A stretch of DNA of 44,008 nt, taken from Novosphingobium sp. (GTDB taxonomy: Bacteria; Pseudomonadota; Alphaproteobacteria; Sphingomonadales; Sphingomonadaceae). Both the position numbers and the translations under genes were made by a program. The notes beneath the pieces are model-generated. The model was not told where the DNA came from. It did not search any database and saw only the letters and a program-made list of their open reading frames with translations. The DNA lies in NCBI GenBank assembly GCA_004211435.1, contig SECS01000010.1, positions 1 through 44,008 on the forward strand, read 5' to 3'. Positions 1 to 8,009 of this stretch are shown here, one piece after another; positions within the stretch are counted from its first letter, which is position 1, and each line of letters begins with the position of its first letter.

Positions 1-390
1 CTGCTGACGCGGCCTTTCGCGATTCGCGGCACGGTCCAGCACGGCGACAAGCTCGGCCGCACGATCGGCTTTCCCACCGCCAATGTCGACGTCGGCGACT
101 ATCTGCGCCCGCGATACGGCATTTATGCGGTTACCGGCCTGCTGCCCGACGGGCGCCGCGTCGGTGGCGCGGCGAACCTCGGCATAAGGCCCAGCTTCGA
201 CCCGCCCAAGGAACTGCTCGAGCCCTATTTCTTCGACTTTTCCGGCGATCTCTACGACCAGGAAATCGAAGTTGCGTTCCATTCCTTCCTGCGGCCGGAA
301 GCCAAGTTCGACAGCCTCGAAGAGCTCACCGCGCAGATCGCACGCGACTGCGACGAGGCGCGCACCAGGCTGGCTCCTCTCGCACTCTGA
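1..390 (+). CDS. ribF: Bifunctional riboflavin kinase/FAD synthetase, C-terminal part (5' end outside window)
   Basis: The last 129 codons of a RibF-type protein, open from the window edge to TGA at 388-390. What remains is the riboflavin-kinase (flavokinase) domain, which makes FMN from riboflavin and ATP. The sequence has the signature GDKLGRTIGFPTANV, then YGIYAV, GGAANLGIRPSF and EPYFFDFSGDLYDQEIEV, all in the order expected for this beta-barrel domain. The N-terminal FMN adenylyltransferase half lies upstream of the window. The gene is followed after 78 bp by ileS on the same strand. The ribF-ileS-lspA order is common in bacteria, so co-transcription is likely. Confidence 0.93.
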   Translation: MLTRPFAIRGTVQHGDKLGRTIGFPTANVDVGDYLRPRYGIYAVTGLLPDGRRVGGAANLGIRPSFDPPKELLEPYFFDFSGDLYDQEIEVAFHSFLRPEAKFDSLEELTAQIARDCDEARTRLAPLAL

Positions 391-395
391 TTCTT

Positions 396-412
396 AACGG
401 CAAAGAGCCGTT
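396..412 (+). other. Short hairpin in the ribF-ileS gap
   Basis: AACGGC and GCCGTT pair around a 5-nt AAAGA loop just after the ribF stop. There is no T-tract after it, so it is a weak candidate for a pause or processing site and not a convincing terminator. Confidence 0.25.
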
Positions 413-468
413 CATACGTGCAGCGCGGACTTCCCTCCTTAACCACTTTCCTTTAACGGCGGCCGGTC

Positions 469-3309
469 ATGAGCGAGCGCGACTACAGATCGACCGTCTT
501 CCTTCCGAAGACCGATTTCCCTATGAAGGCCGGGCTTCCGCAAAAGGAGCCGGGCATTCTTGCGCGCTGGCAGGAGCAGGACCTCTACGGCCAGCTGCGC
601 GACGCGCGCCGCGGCCGCGAGAAGTTCATCCTCCACGACGGCCCGCCCTATGCCAACGGCGACATGCACATCGGCCATGCGCTCAACCATATTCTCAAGG
701 ACATGGTCGTGCGTACGCAGAGCCTGCTCGGCAAGGACGCGCCCTACGTGCCCGGCTGGGACTGCCACGGCCTGCCAATCGAGTGGAAGGTCGAGGAACA
801 GTACCGCAAGAAGAAGCTCGACAAGGATCAGGTCGATCCCGTCGAGTTCCGTGCCGAATGCCGCGCCTATGCGCAGCAGTGGGTCGACAAGCAGCGCGAG
901 CAGCTCAAGCGCCTGGGCATCAACGGGGACTGGGACAATCCCTACCTGACGATGGACTTCCAGGCCGAGGCGACGATTGTCACCGAGCTGCTGAAGTTCG
1001 CCGAGACCGGCCAGCTCTATCGCGGCGCCAAGCCGGTCATGTGGTCGCCGGTCGAGAAGACCGCGCTGGCCGAGGCCGAGGTCGAATACGAGGACATCAC
1101 CTCGACCCAGATCGACGTCGCCTTCGAAGTGATCGACGCGCCCGAATGCCCCGAACTGGTCGGCGCCAAGGCCGTGATCTGGACGACCACGCCCTGGACG
1201 ATCCCGGCCAACCAGGGCATCGCCTATGGCGCGCCGATCGACTACCTGCTGATCTCCGTTCCCGGCCGCGACGATCGCTACATCGTCTCCGAGCCGCTGG
1301 TCGACGCCTTCCTCAAGCGCATCGGCGTCGAAGGCTTCAAGATGGAGATGTACGTCAAGGGCCCGCTGCTCGAAGGCGCCACCGCGCGCCATCCGATGCA
1401 TGCTCTCGGCGGTTTCTTCGCCAAGCCCCGCCCCTTCCTCAACGGCAGCGACTTCGTCACGACCGAGAGCGGCACGGGCCTCGTCCACATGGCGCCCGAC
1501 CACGGCGAGGACGACTTCCTGCTCTGCAAGAAGCACGGCATCGATCCGGTCTTCGCAGTCGAGGGCGACGGCAAGTACAAGCCCGAATGGCTCTGGCTCG
1601 GCGGCCAGGGTTCGGTGATCAATCCCAAGTTCAACGCGCCCGACGGCCCGATCTGCTCGGACCTGCGCGAATCCGGCGGGCTGCTGTCCGCCTCGGCCGA
1701 CTACAAGCATTCGTACCCGCATTCGTGGCGCTCGAAGGCCAAGGTCATCTACCGCTGCACGCCGCAGTGGTTCGTGCCGATGGACCGCGAATCCGATGCC
1801 CTGGTCCGCAGCGACGAGCGCTATGCCCTGCTTGACGAGGTCATGCCGCCGACGCTTCGCCAGGTCGCCAAGGACGCGATCGCCGACACGCGCTTCGTGC
1901 CCGAGAAGGGCCGCAACCGCATCGGCGCCATGGTCGAGGGCCGGCCCGACTGGGTGCTGAGCCGCCAGCGCGCCTGGGGCGTGCCGATCACCTTGTTCGT
2001 CGATCGCAAGACCGGCGTCTATCTGGCCGACCCCGCGGTCAACGCGCGGATCATCGCCGGCGTGCTAGCTGGCGGCGTCGACGCCTGGTCCGACGCGCGC
2101 GCGCAGGAATACCTCGGCGCAGACTATAAGGCCGAGGACTACGAGCGCGTTGCCGACATTCTCGACGTCTGGTTCGATTCGGGTTCGACCCACGCCTTCG
2201 TGCTCGAGAGCGGCCGCTGGCCAGACCTGCTGCGCCCCGAAGGCTATACGGGCCCGCCGGCCGACCTCTATCTCGAAGGCTCGGACCAGCATCGCGGCTG
2301 GTTCCAGTCCTCGCTGCTCGAGTCCTGCGCGACGCGCGGCCATGCGCCGTACAAGGCGGTGCTGACCCACGGCTTCACGATGGACCAGAAGGGCATGAAG
2401 ATGTCCAAGTCGCTGGGCAACACCATCGACCCGATCAAGGTCATGGAAACCAACGGCGCCGACATCATCCGCCTCTGGGCGCTGTCGGTCGACTATACCG
2501 AGGACCACCGCATCGGTGACGAGATCCTCAAGGGCGTCGCCGACCAGTACCGCAAGCTGCGCAACACCTTCCGCTACCTGCTGGGCGCACTCGACAGCTT
2601 CGACGAGAGCGAACGCCTGGCCGTCGACGAGATGCCCGAGCTCGAGCGCTATGCGCTGCACCGGCTGTGGCAGCTCGACGGCGACCTGCGCGTCGCGGTC
2701 GCCGAGTTCGATTTCAACACCTATGTCCGCAGGCTCAGCGAGTTCTGCAACGAGGACCTTTCAGCCTTCTTCTTCGATATCCGCAAGGACAGCCTCTACT
2801 GCGACGCGGCGACCGATCCCAAGCGCCGCGCCTACCGCACTGTGCTCGACCTGCTGTTCCACGCGCTGGTCCGCTATGCTGCGCCGGTGCTGGTCTTCAC
2901 CGCCGAGGAAGTCTGGCAGGCGCGTTATCCCGACCAGGGCAGCGTCCACCTGCTAGAATGGCCCGAGCTGCCGGTGTTCACCGACGAAGGTCTGGCCGGA
3001 AAGTGGGAAGAGCTGCGCGCGCTGCGCGCCCAGGTGCTCGAGGCGATCGAGCCGCTGCGCCGTGAGAAGGTACTCGGCTCGGGACTGGAAGCGAACGTCA
3101 CGGTGCCCGAGAGCGCGCCCGAAGCCGATCTCGCCGAACTGTTCATCACCGCGAAAGTCACGCGCGCGCAGGGCGAAGGCGTGACCGTCACCCGCTCCGA
3201 CAACCACAAGTGCGGCCGCTGCTGGCGCTTGCTTCCCGAAGTCAAGGAAGACGGCGATCTCTGCGATCGCTGCGACGGAGTGGTCGAAGGACCGGACGCC
3301 GCGGCATGA
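469..3309 (+). CDS. ileS: Isoleucyl-tRNA synthetase (class I)
   Basis: Charges tRNA-Ile with isoleucine in the cytoplasm. The 946-aa protein is full length for bacterial IleRS. The HIGH motif is at residues 67-70 (within PPYANGDMHIGH) and KMSKS at 644-648. The motif WVLSRQRAWGVP marks the catalytic core. The C-terminal zinc finger has Cys915, Cys918, Cys932 and Cys935, the hallmark of the bacterial IleRS form. The ATG at 469 gives an N-terminus (SERDYRSTVFLPKTDFPMKAGL) like known IleRS. Only a poor Shine-Dalgarno sequence precedes it. The stop overlaps the lspA start as ATGA (3306-3309), implying translational coupling. Confidence 0.98.
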   Translation: MSERDYRSTVFLPKTDFPMKAGLPQKEPGILARWQEQDLYGQLRDARRGREKFILHDGPPYANGDMHIGHALNHILKDMVVRTQSLLGKDAPYVPGWDCHGLPIEWKVEEQYRKKKLDKDQVDPVEFRAECRAYAQQWVDKQREQLKRLGINGDWDNPYLTMDFQAEATIVTELLKFAETGQLYRGAKPVMWSPVEKTALAEAEVEYEDITSTQIDVAFEVIDAPECPELVGAKAVIWTTTPWTIPANQGIAYGAPIDYLLISVPGRDDRYIVSEPLVDAFLKRIGVEGFKMEMYVKGPLLEGATARHPMHALGGFFAKPRPFLNGSDFVTTESGTGLVHMAPDHGEDDFLLCKKHGIDPVFAVEGDGKYKPEWLWLGGQGSVINPKFNAPDGPICSDLRESGGLLSASADYKHSYPHSWRSKAKVIYRCTPQWFVPMDRESDALVRSDERYALLDEVMPPTLRQVAKDAIADTRFVPEKGRNRIGAMVEGRPDWVLSRQRAWGVPITLFVDRKTGVYLADPAVNARIIAGVLAGGVDAWSDARAQEYLGADYKAEDYERVADILDVWFDSGSTHAFVLESGRWPDLLRPEGYTGPPADLYLEGSDQHRGWFQSSLLESCATRGHAPYKAVLTHGFTMDQKGMKMSKSLGNTIDPIKVMETNGADIIRLWALSVDYTEDHRIGDEILKGVADQYRKLRNTFRYLLGALDSFDESERLAVDEMPELERYALHRLWQLDGDLRVAVAEFDFNTYVRRLSEFCNEDLSAFFFDIRKDSLYCDAATDPKRRAYRTVLDLLFHALVRYAAPVLVFTAEEVWQARYPDQGSVHLLEWPELPVFTDEGLAGKWEELRALRAQVLEAIEPLRREKVLGSGLEANVTVPESAPEADLAELFITAKVTRAQGEGVTVTRSDNHKCGRCWRLLPEVKEDGDLCDRCDGVVEGPDAAA

Positions 3310-3839
3310 GCGCGCCGCTACCGAGTGTGACAAAGCGGCGCGTGATCGCGCTGATCGTCGCGGCGCTGGTCTTCGGCGTCGACCAGTGGGTCAAGATGCT
3401 GATGCTCGGCGAATTCGCCCTTCCCGACGTCGGCCAGATCTATGTCCTGCCGTTCTTCAACCTGACCTGGACCGAGAACTACGGCGTCTCGCTCGGCATG
3501 CTGACCGCGCAATCGGTCGAGATGCGCTATCTGCTTGTGGCGCTGACCAGCCTGATCTCGCTCGTGGTCCTCGTTTGGATGATGCGCGAGAAGGCCTGGC
3601 CCGAACTGCTGGGACTTGCCTTCGTACTCGGCGGTGCCATCGGTAACATCCGCGACCGCTTCACGCGTGGCTACGTGATCGACTATGCGGACTTTCACAT
3701 CGACGGATTCCGCCCCTTCCTGATCTTCAACATCGCTGACGCCGCCATCACCATCGGCGTCCTGATTATCCTTGCCCGGTCCCTGTTTTCGCGCGAGAAG
3801 CCGAAGCCCGAGACCGAGCAGGCCGCTCCGGAGAGCTAA
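3306..3839 (+). CDS. lspA: Lipoprotein signal peptidase (signal peptidase II)
   Basis: Inner-membrane aspartyl protease that removes the signal peptide of diacylglyceryl-modified prolipoproteins. The 177-aa protein has about four hydrophobic segments. It has the conserved blocks DQWVK (26-30), NYGVSLG (58-64), GGAIGNIRDR (109-118), VIDYADF with Asp126 and FNIADAAI with Asp145. The two aspartates correspond to the catalytic pair of the family. The start at 3306 was chosen because it overlaps the ileS stop and gives the usual length; an in-frame ATG at 3210 lies deep inside ileS and would add a spurious arginine-rich tail. The next gene starts 3 bp after the stop and itself encodes a lipoprotein, a likely substrate. 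Confidence 0.96.
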   Translation: MSAPLPSVTKRRVIALIVAALVFGVDQWVKMLMLGEFALPDVGQIYVLPFFNLTWTENYGVSLGMLTAQSVEMRYLLVALTSLISLVVLVWMMREKAWPELLGLAFVLGGAIGNIRDRFTRGYVIDYADFHIDGFRPFLIFNIADAAITIGVLIILARSLFSREKPKPETEQAAPES

Positions 3840-3842
3840 GAC

Positions 3843-4256
3843 ATGCGCAAGACCACCGCCCTTATTTGTGTCGCGACCGCTTCGGCGCTGCTCGCCGGCT
3901 GTGGTGGCGGCGGGCTGCTCAACCGTGACCGGCCCGACGAATTCGCCGTCCAGCGCCAGTCGCCGCTGGTGGTCCCGCCCGATTTCGCGCTGACCCCGCC
4001 GCAGCAGGGTGCGCCGCGCCCGGTCGACGGTGGCACCCGTCAGCAGACGCTCGACGCGCTGTTCGGCGGCCCGGCCGCGCGCAGCGACATCGAGAAGAAC
4101 ACGATCGGCCGCGCCGGCAGTGCCGCGCCGGGCATCCGTTCGAACGTGGGCGACAATCAGACCAACACCGTCGCCAAGGGCGAAGTCACGCGCGACATCC
4201 TCGCCGCGCCGCAGGGCGACGGCCGCGAGGCTCAGGCCGGCCTCGGCGCGAGCTGA
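3843..4256 (+). CDS. DUF3035/BamF-like outer-membrane lipoprotein
   Basis: A 137-aa lipoprotein. Its signal peptide ends in the lipobox LLAGC (Cys20 acylated), followed by a glycine run. The block RPDEFAVQRQSPLVVPPDF is the family signature of DUF3035, which has been linked to the alphaproteobacterial beta-barrel assembly (Bam) complex as BamF. The remainder is polar and probably extended. It starts 3 bp after the lspA stop, so it is almost certainly in the ileS-lspA operon; coupling a lipoprotein to its signal peptidase is notable. The family assignment rests on the motif and context; a role in the Bam complex is inferred from the family. Confidence 0.8.
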   Translation: MRKTTALICVATASALLAGCGGGGLLNRDRPDEFAVQRQSPLVVPPDFALTPPQQGAPRPVDGGTRQQTLDALFGGPAARSDIEKNTIGRAGSAAPGIRSNVGDNQTNTVAKGEVTRDILAAPQGDGREAQAGLGAS

Positions 4257-4262
4257 GCGGCG

Positions 4263-4280
4263 GGCCGGTCGCAACCGGCC
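4263..4280 (+). terminator. Possible terminator of the ileS operon
   Basis: A 7-bp stem, GGCCGGT/ACCGGCC, with a 4-nt CGCA loop begins 6 bp after the lipoprotein stop. No run of T follows, so it may be a 3' stabilising hairpin or a Rho-assisted end and not a strong intrinsic terminator. Confidence 0.4.
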
Positions 4281-4387
4281 GCCTGCCTTCCCGCGACAAT
4301 TCGCGACCATTTCCCAAATTGCGCGTCCGCCGCACCTGCGCCATTCGCATGCGCAGGCGGGCTCTTCCGCCTTGGGAAGACGATGAC

Positions 4388-4822
4388 ATGAAACATGTGA
4401 CGATGGCCGCGGCAGCGCTGGCCGTGGGTCTCGCCGGCGTGGCCCAGGCCCAGGCGTTTCAAGATCCCTGGGGCGACGCCACCGTCGCGCGCGCCGACGA
4501 GGAAGCCAAGGCCGGCGAGCGCTTCGCCGTGGCCGACGCGAACCACGACGGCGCGATCTCGACCGACGAGCTCGAAGCCGCTTCGCAAGGCCAGCGCGGC
4601 CCCAATGGCGATCGAGGGGGCGGCGGCGGTCTGCGCCGCGCCGATGCCAACGAGGACGGCAAGATCACCAAGGACGAGTTCGTCTCCGCGCAACTGCGTC
4701 GCTTCGACATGCAGGACGCGAACAAGGATGGCCAATTGACCAGGGCCGAACGCGATGCCGCGCGGGCCGCGCGCATGCGCAACGGCGGCGGTGGCTGGGG
4801 CGGACCGCCGCCGGGGCAGTGA
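4388..4822 (+). CDS. Secreted EF-hand (calcium-binding) protein
   Basis: A 144-aa protein with an N-terminal signal peptide (hydrophobic 6-19, cleavage near AQA at 21-23) and three canonical EF-hand loops: DANHDGAISTDE at 50-61, DANEDGKITKDE at 86-97 and DANKDGQLTRAE at 110-121. Each loop has Asp/Asn at 1, 3 and 5, Gly at 6 and Glu at 12, so calcium binding is expected. A glycine-rich linker separates loops 1 and 2, and the C-terminus is Gly/Pro-rich. The ATG at 4388 was chosen over the upstream in-frame ATG at 4319 because it gives a clean signal peptide and has GGAAGA upstream. Likely periplasmic or secreted; the biological role is unknown. Confidence 0.85.
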   Translation: MKHVTMAAAALAVGLAGVAQAQAFQDPWGDATVARADEEAKAGERFAVADANHDGAISTDELEAASQGQRGPNGDRGGGGGLRRADANEDGKITKDEFVSAQLRRFDMQDANKDGQLTRAERDAARAARMRNGGGGWGGPPPGQ

Positions 4823-4912
4823 TTCATCCGATTCGGATCGATCACTATGCTAAACGCGCGATCTCCAGGACATCGGGCTTAAACCAGGGCTGGCGGTGAC
4901 GTTCTGTTAACT

Positions 4913-4951
4913 GGGCGCCTGCCGGATGCCATGTTCCGATGCCGGGCGCCC
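4913..4951 (-). other. Inverted repeat downstream of the small gene
   Basis: GGGCGCC (4913-4919) pairs with GGCGCCC (4945-4951) around a 25-nt loop, 15 bp past the stop of the 49-aa gene on the minus strand. It could end that transcript, but there is no T-tract. The rest of 4823-4966 shows no ORF or other structure I can support. Confidence 0.3.
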
Positions 4952-4966
4952 AAACTTCCGCTACAT

Positions 4967-5116
4967 TCAGCTCCAGCGGAACAGGCGCTCGAGCAGGCTT
5001 GGTTCTTCCATCGGCCGGATCGGTCCGTGCACCTTGCGGCGCATGCTCGGATCCAGGCTCTGGCGCGGCTTTGCCCATCGATCCGACAGGCCGCTGTGCA
5101 TGCTGTAATTGGACAT
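4967..5116 (-). CDS. Small uncharacterised protein, 49 aa
   Basis: An unannotated-looking small gene. From ATG at 5116 it encodes 49 residues beginning MSNYSMHSGLSDRWAKPRQ and ending LLERLFRWS. It is basic, rich in Arg, Ser and Pro, has no membrane segment or signal peptide, and ends in a short amphipathic helix-like LLERLFRW. A near-perfect Shine-Dalgarno (GAGGGAGG) sits 5 nt before the ATG. A second in-frame ATG at 5131 has its own SD (GGGAGGGG) and would give 54 aa, so the true start is uncertain. A strong terminator (5225-5251) separates it from the csgG-like gene upstream, so it must have its own promoter. I recognise no family. The coding call rests on the SD, protein-like composition and an otherwise empty 450-bp gap. 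Confidence 0.6.
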   Translation of the reverse strand: MSNYSMHSGLSDRWAKPRQSLDPSMRRKVHGPIRPMEEPSLLERLFRWS

Positions 5117-5224
5117 CGGAGCCTCCCTCATCGGATGCCCCTCCCGCAATCCGGCTAAGCTATCGTCAATCCCGCGCCGCGATAATACCTGGCGCTGGCC
5201 TGAGGTTCCCGGTCCGCAAAAGAA

Positions 5225-5251
5225 AAGGGCGGGCCCAGCGGACCCGCCCTT
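5225..5251 (-). terminator. Intrinsic terminator of the csgG-like gene
   Basis: Stem of 9 bp (AAGGGCGGG/CCCGCCCTT on the plus strand) with a 9-nt loop, 19 bp past the csgG-like stop. On the minus strand it is followed by a TTTTCTTTT-type tract, as expected for Rho-independent termination of the minus-strand gene. Confidence 0.85.
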
Positions 5252-5270
5252 CGCAAAGCTCTGAATTGTG

Positions 5271-6056
5271 TCAGTTCGCGCGCGGCGCCGCGGCCGAAGC
5301 ATTCTCGGGCAGGCCGCCGAGCTGGGTGACCAGCTTGGTGTAGGCGTCGAGGTAGGCGAGCACGATGATCTGGCCGATCGCGGTATCCTGATAGCCGCCA
5401 CCGCCGGCACCGGCGAAGGTACCCCAGAACGAGCCGCCGCCACCGCCGCCGCCGAAGCTGACGTCGGACTTGCGGGCATAACCCTCGGTCAGCGCCTCTT
5501 CCTCGGTGGTACGGGCGTTGACGATCGAGAGCGTCACGTTGGCCTCGCCCTTCTTGACCGAGATTCCGCCGGCGATCGCGCCGAAGCCGCGACCGAACAG
5601 GCCACCGCCGATCGAACCGAGCACGGCGCCGGCACCGCCGCCGCCCGAATTGCGGTTGGCCGAGACGATGTTCGGCTCGAGAAAATAGTCGGCCGCACGG
5701 ACCTGGCCACGGCCGAGGTTCGAGCCCTTCTGCAGTTCGCCATCGTCGGCGAGCGCACGCTCCATCGCGCGGCTCTGCATCGAACGGCCGCGATTGACGA
5801 GCGTGAAGCAGCCCGACTGCTGGACGAAGACGCGCAGGATCTGCTCGGGGCTGCCCAAGTTGAATTCGCGCCACCACTGGTTGTCGGGCTCGACGATCGC
5901 GAGCGCGCCGAGACGGCGGCTGCAGCGCGGGATTTCCTGGGTTTCGCGGCTCTGCTGCTGGCGCGCCGACGAACCCTTGGTGTCCTTGGCCCCAGCGACC
6001 GAACCCATGCCGAGGGCAAGAGCAAGCGCAGCCACCCCACAGACGAATTTCTTCAT
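5271..6056 (-). CDS. CsgG/HfaB-family secreted protein without a lipobox
   Basis: A 261-aa exported protein resembling CsgG, the curli/holdfast-type outer-membrane pore family. A signal peptide (MKKFVCGVAALALALGMGSVAGA) ends near residue 23. The mature part has CsgG-like blocks: FTLVNRGRSMQSRAMERALA, GQVRAADYFLEPNIV, a glycine-rich membrane-like stretch, then TLSIVNARTTEEE and a C-terminal AYLDAYTKLVTQLGG. Unlike CsgG it has no Cys at the cleavage site (its only early Cys is residue 6), and no curli subunit gene is nearby. The ATG at 6056 was chosen over 6080 and 6074 because it yields the signal peptide and has AAGGAG upstream. Its role is probably envelope-related; specifics are unknown. 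Confidence 0.75.
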   Translation of the reverse strand: MKKFVCGVAALALALGMGSVAGAKDTKGSSARQQQSRETQEIPRCSRRLGALAIVEPDNQWWREFNLGSPEQILRVFVQQSGCFTLVNRGRSMQSRAMERALADDGELQKGSNLGRGQVRAADYFLEPNIVSANRNSGGGGAGAVLGSIGGGLFGRGFGAIAGGISVKKGEANVTLSIVNARTTEEEALTEGYARKSDVSFGGGGGGGSFWGTFAGAGGGGYQDTAIGQIIVLAYLDAYTKLVTQLGGLPENASAAAPRAN

Positions 6057-6146
6057 CAATTCAACTCCTTGCATGGGCACAGTGGCCCATTTCGGGCCAA
6101 AGCCCTTACCCCGAATACCGATAGATGCTGAGCGCCCGTTTCGCCG

Positions 6147-6174
6147 GTCATAGCCCGCTTTGGGCGCCGCGCAA
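6147..6174 (-). promoter_or_regulatory. Predicted sigma-70-type promoter of the csgG-like gene
   Basis: Read on the minus strand: TTGCGC, 14 bp, GCTATGAC. This is the same layout as the other promoters noted in this window and resembles the Caulobacter housekeeping form (TTGACGS, 10-14 bp, GCTANAWC). The expected start near 6140 leaves a leader of about 84 nt that includes a 6-bp hairpin, TGGCCC/GGGCCA (6083-6099). Confidence 0.45.
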
Positions 6175-6204
6175 ATGTGGAAATATCAGTACCCTGCGAC
6201 CGAT

Positions 6205-7071
6205 CTACGCCGCCGTCGCGCGACCGACCGGCATGTTGTCGATGAGCCGCGCGCGACCGATGCGGGCGGCGACGAACAGACGCGCATCGCCCTGTGCCAA
6301 GGTCGTGCGGAGTGCCAGGCTCTCGGGATCGCGCAGTGCGACATAGTCGATCGCGGCGAAGCCGCCGCCGAGCAGTTCGGCCTCGATCACCGCCAGGGTG
6401 GGCGCTGGATCCGCGCCCGCTTCGAGCGCCGCGATCGCCGCGCGCATCGCCCGCGGCAGCGCTGCGGCCTGGGCGCGCTCCTGGGACGTGAGGTAGCCGT
6501 TGCGCGAGCTCATCGCCAAGCCGTCGGCCTCACGCACCGTCGCGACGCCGTGGATCGCATCGGCATAGGGCGCGATCAGATCGAGATCGCGCGCCATGCG
6601 GCGGATCACCGCGAGCTGCTGCCAGTCCTTCTCGCCGAAGAAGGCGAGGTCGGGGCGCACCTGGTTGAACAGCTTGCAGACCACCGTGGCGACGCCATCG
6701 AAATGGCCGGGCCGGGCCGCGCCGCAGAGCTCCTCGCTGACGCCCGAGACAGAGACGTTGGTGGCATAGCCGGCCGGGTACATCGCCTCTACCGTGGGCG
6801 CCCAGACCAGCGACACGCCCTCGCGGCCAAGCATTTCGAGATCGCGCTCGCGCGGCCGCGGATAGGCGTCGAGATCCTCGCCGACACCGAACTGGCGCGG
6901 GTTGACGAAGATCGAGGCGACGACGTGCGCCGCCCGCGCCTTCGCTTCACGCACGAGGGTCAGATGACCTTCGTGCAGCGCCCCCATCGTCGGCACCAGC
7001 GCCACCGGCCCATCGGCGCGCAGTCCCTCTACGGCACGGCGCAGTGGATCAAGCTGGTCGACGGTTTGCAT
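6205..7071 (-). CDS. panC: Pantothenate synthetase (pantoate--beta-alanine ligase)
   Basis: Condenses pantoate and beta-alanine with ATP to make pantothenate, the coenzyme A precursor; cytoplasmic. The 288-aa protein is of usual length. Diagnostic blocks are VPTMGALHEGHLTLV near the N-terminus (the HIGH-like ATP site), FVNPRQFG, the KLFNQVRPDLAFFGEKDWQQ segment and READGLAMSSRNGYL (the KMSKS-like loop). The start at 7071 was chosen because MQTVDQLDPLR aligns with PanC N-termini and GGAGGGG lies just upstream; the longer frame to 7155 runs into the promoter region. It is transcribed divergently from mipZ. Confidence 0.96.
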   Translation of the reverse strand: MQTVDQLDPLRRAVEGLRADGPVALVPTMGALHEGHLTLVREAKARAAHVVASIFVNPRQFGVGEDLDAYPRPRERDLEMLGREGVSLVWAPTVEAMYPAGYATNVSVSGVSEELCGAARPGHFDGVATVVCKLFNQVRPDLAFFGEKDWQQLAVIRRMARDLDLIAPYADAIHGVATVREADGLAMSSRNGYLTSQERAQAAALPRAMRAAIAALEAGADPAPTLAVIEAELLGGGFAAIDYVALRDPESLALRTTLAQGDARLFVAARIGRARLIDNMPVGRATAA

Positions 7072-7174
7072 GGGCCCTGCCCCTCCGATAAGAGTCGTGG
7101 AACGGCTCGCTCTGCCAGCGTGTTGGGCAGATGGCCATAACCGTTTCGCAGGCAACAGTTTTAGAAAGAATACC

Positions 7175-7999
7175 GTGGCTCCTCATCGCATCGTCTTCGC
7201 CAATGAGAAGGGTGGCACCGGCAAGTCGACCACCGCCGTGCACGTCGCCGTCGCGCTCGCTTACCAGGGTGCCAAGGTCGCCGCGATCGATCTCGATCCG
7301 CGCCAGCGCACGCTGCATCGCTATCTCGAGAACCGCGCCGAGACGGTCCGCCGCCGCGACATCGACCTACCGACCCCGCGCTTCGACGTGTTCAACGGCG
7401 CCGAAACCGGAGCCGGCGTGGAAGCGCTCGAAGCCCTGGCCAGCGAAGTCGGCGAAGGCATGGACTTCCTGCTGTTCGACACGCCCGGCCGCGACGATCC
7501 CTTCGCGCGCCACGTCGCGACGACCGCCGACACGCTGGTGACCCCGCTCAACGACAGCTTCGTCGACTTCGACCTCATCGGCCAGGTCGATGCCGAGACC
7601 TTCAAGGTCCGCCGCCTGTCGTTCTATGCCGAGCTGATCTGGGAAGCGCGCAAGAAGCGCGCGATGGCCACGATCAAGGACCAGCGCCGCGAGATGGACT
7701 GGGTCGTCGTGCGCAACCGCACGGGCTTCACCGAAGCGCGCAACATGCGCCGCATCGAGCAGGCGCTGACCGAGCTGTCGAAGCGCGTCGGCTTCCGCGT
7801 CACGGGCGGCCTGTCCGAGCGCGTGATCTACCGCGAGCTGTTCCCCTCGGGGCTGACCCTGCTCGACAAGGGCCATCTCGGCGAGCTCGGCACCAGCCAT
7901 CTCGTCGCCCGCCAAGAGCTTCGCCAGCTGATTGCCGGGCTCAACCTGCCGACCCCCGCGCAACGCCAGAAGGAACTGGCGCTCGCCGAGCCGGCGTGA
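7175..7999 (+). CDS. mipZ: MipZ-type ParA/MinD ATPase, division-site regulator
   Basis: A 274-aa P-loop ATPase of the MipZ family. In Caulobacter MipZ forms a ParB-anchored gradient that inhibits FtsZ polymerisation away from midcell. The deviant Walker A EKGGTGKST is at residues 11-19; LLFDTPGRDDPF is the Walker B region and TPLNDSFVDFDLIGQVD is typical of MipZ. The long C-terminal block with MDWVVVRNRTGF and LSERVIYRELFPSGLTLLD separates it from plain ParA. The GTG at 7175 was chosen: it gives APHRIVFANEKGG at the N-terminus as in MipZ and has AGAAAGAA upstream, whereas the ATG at 7070 lies inside panC's start region. The J-protein gene follows after 10 bp. Confidence 0.92.
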   Translation: MAPHRIVFANEKGGTGKSTTAVHVAVALAYQGAKVAAIDLDPRQRTLHRYLENRAETVRRRDIDLPTPRFDVFNGAETGAGVEALEALASEVGEGMDFLLFDTPGRDDPFARHVATTADTLVTPLNDSFVDFDLIGQVDAETFKVRRLSFYAELIWEARKKRAMATIKDQRREMDWVVVRNRTGFTEARNMRRIEQALTELSKRVGFRVTGGLSERVIYRELFPSGLTLLDKGHLGELGTSHLVARQELRQLIAGLNLPTPAQRQKELALAEPA

Positions 8000-8009
8000 G
8001 CCCCAGGCC

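Noticed and set aside
438..460. TTAA...TTAA pair before ileS, considered as a CtrA site.
   Set aside because: The spacer is 10 bp, not the 7 bp of the CtrA consensus.
439..1722. A 427-codon frame antisense to ileS.
   Set aside because: Covers the HIGH-containing part of ileS on the other strand; no family signature.
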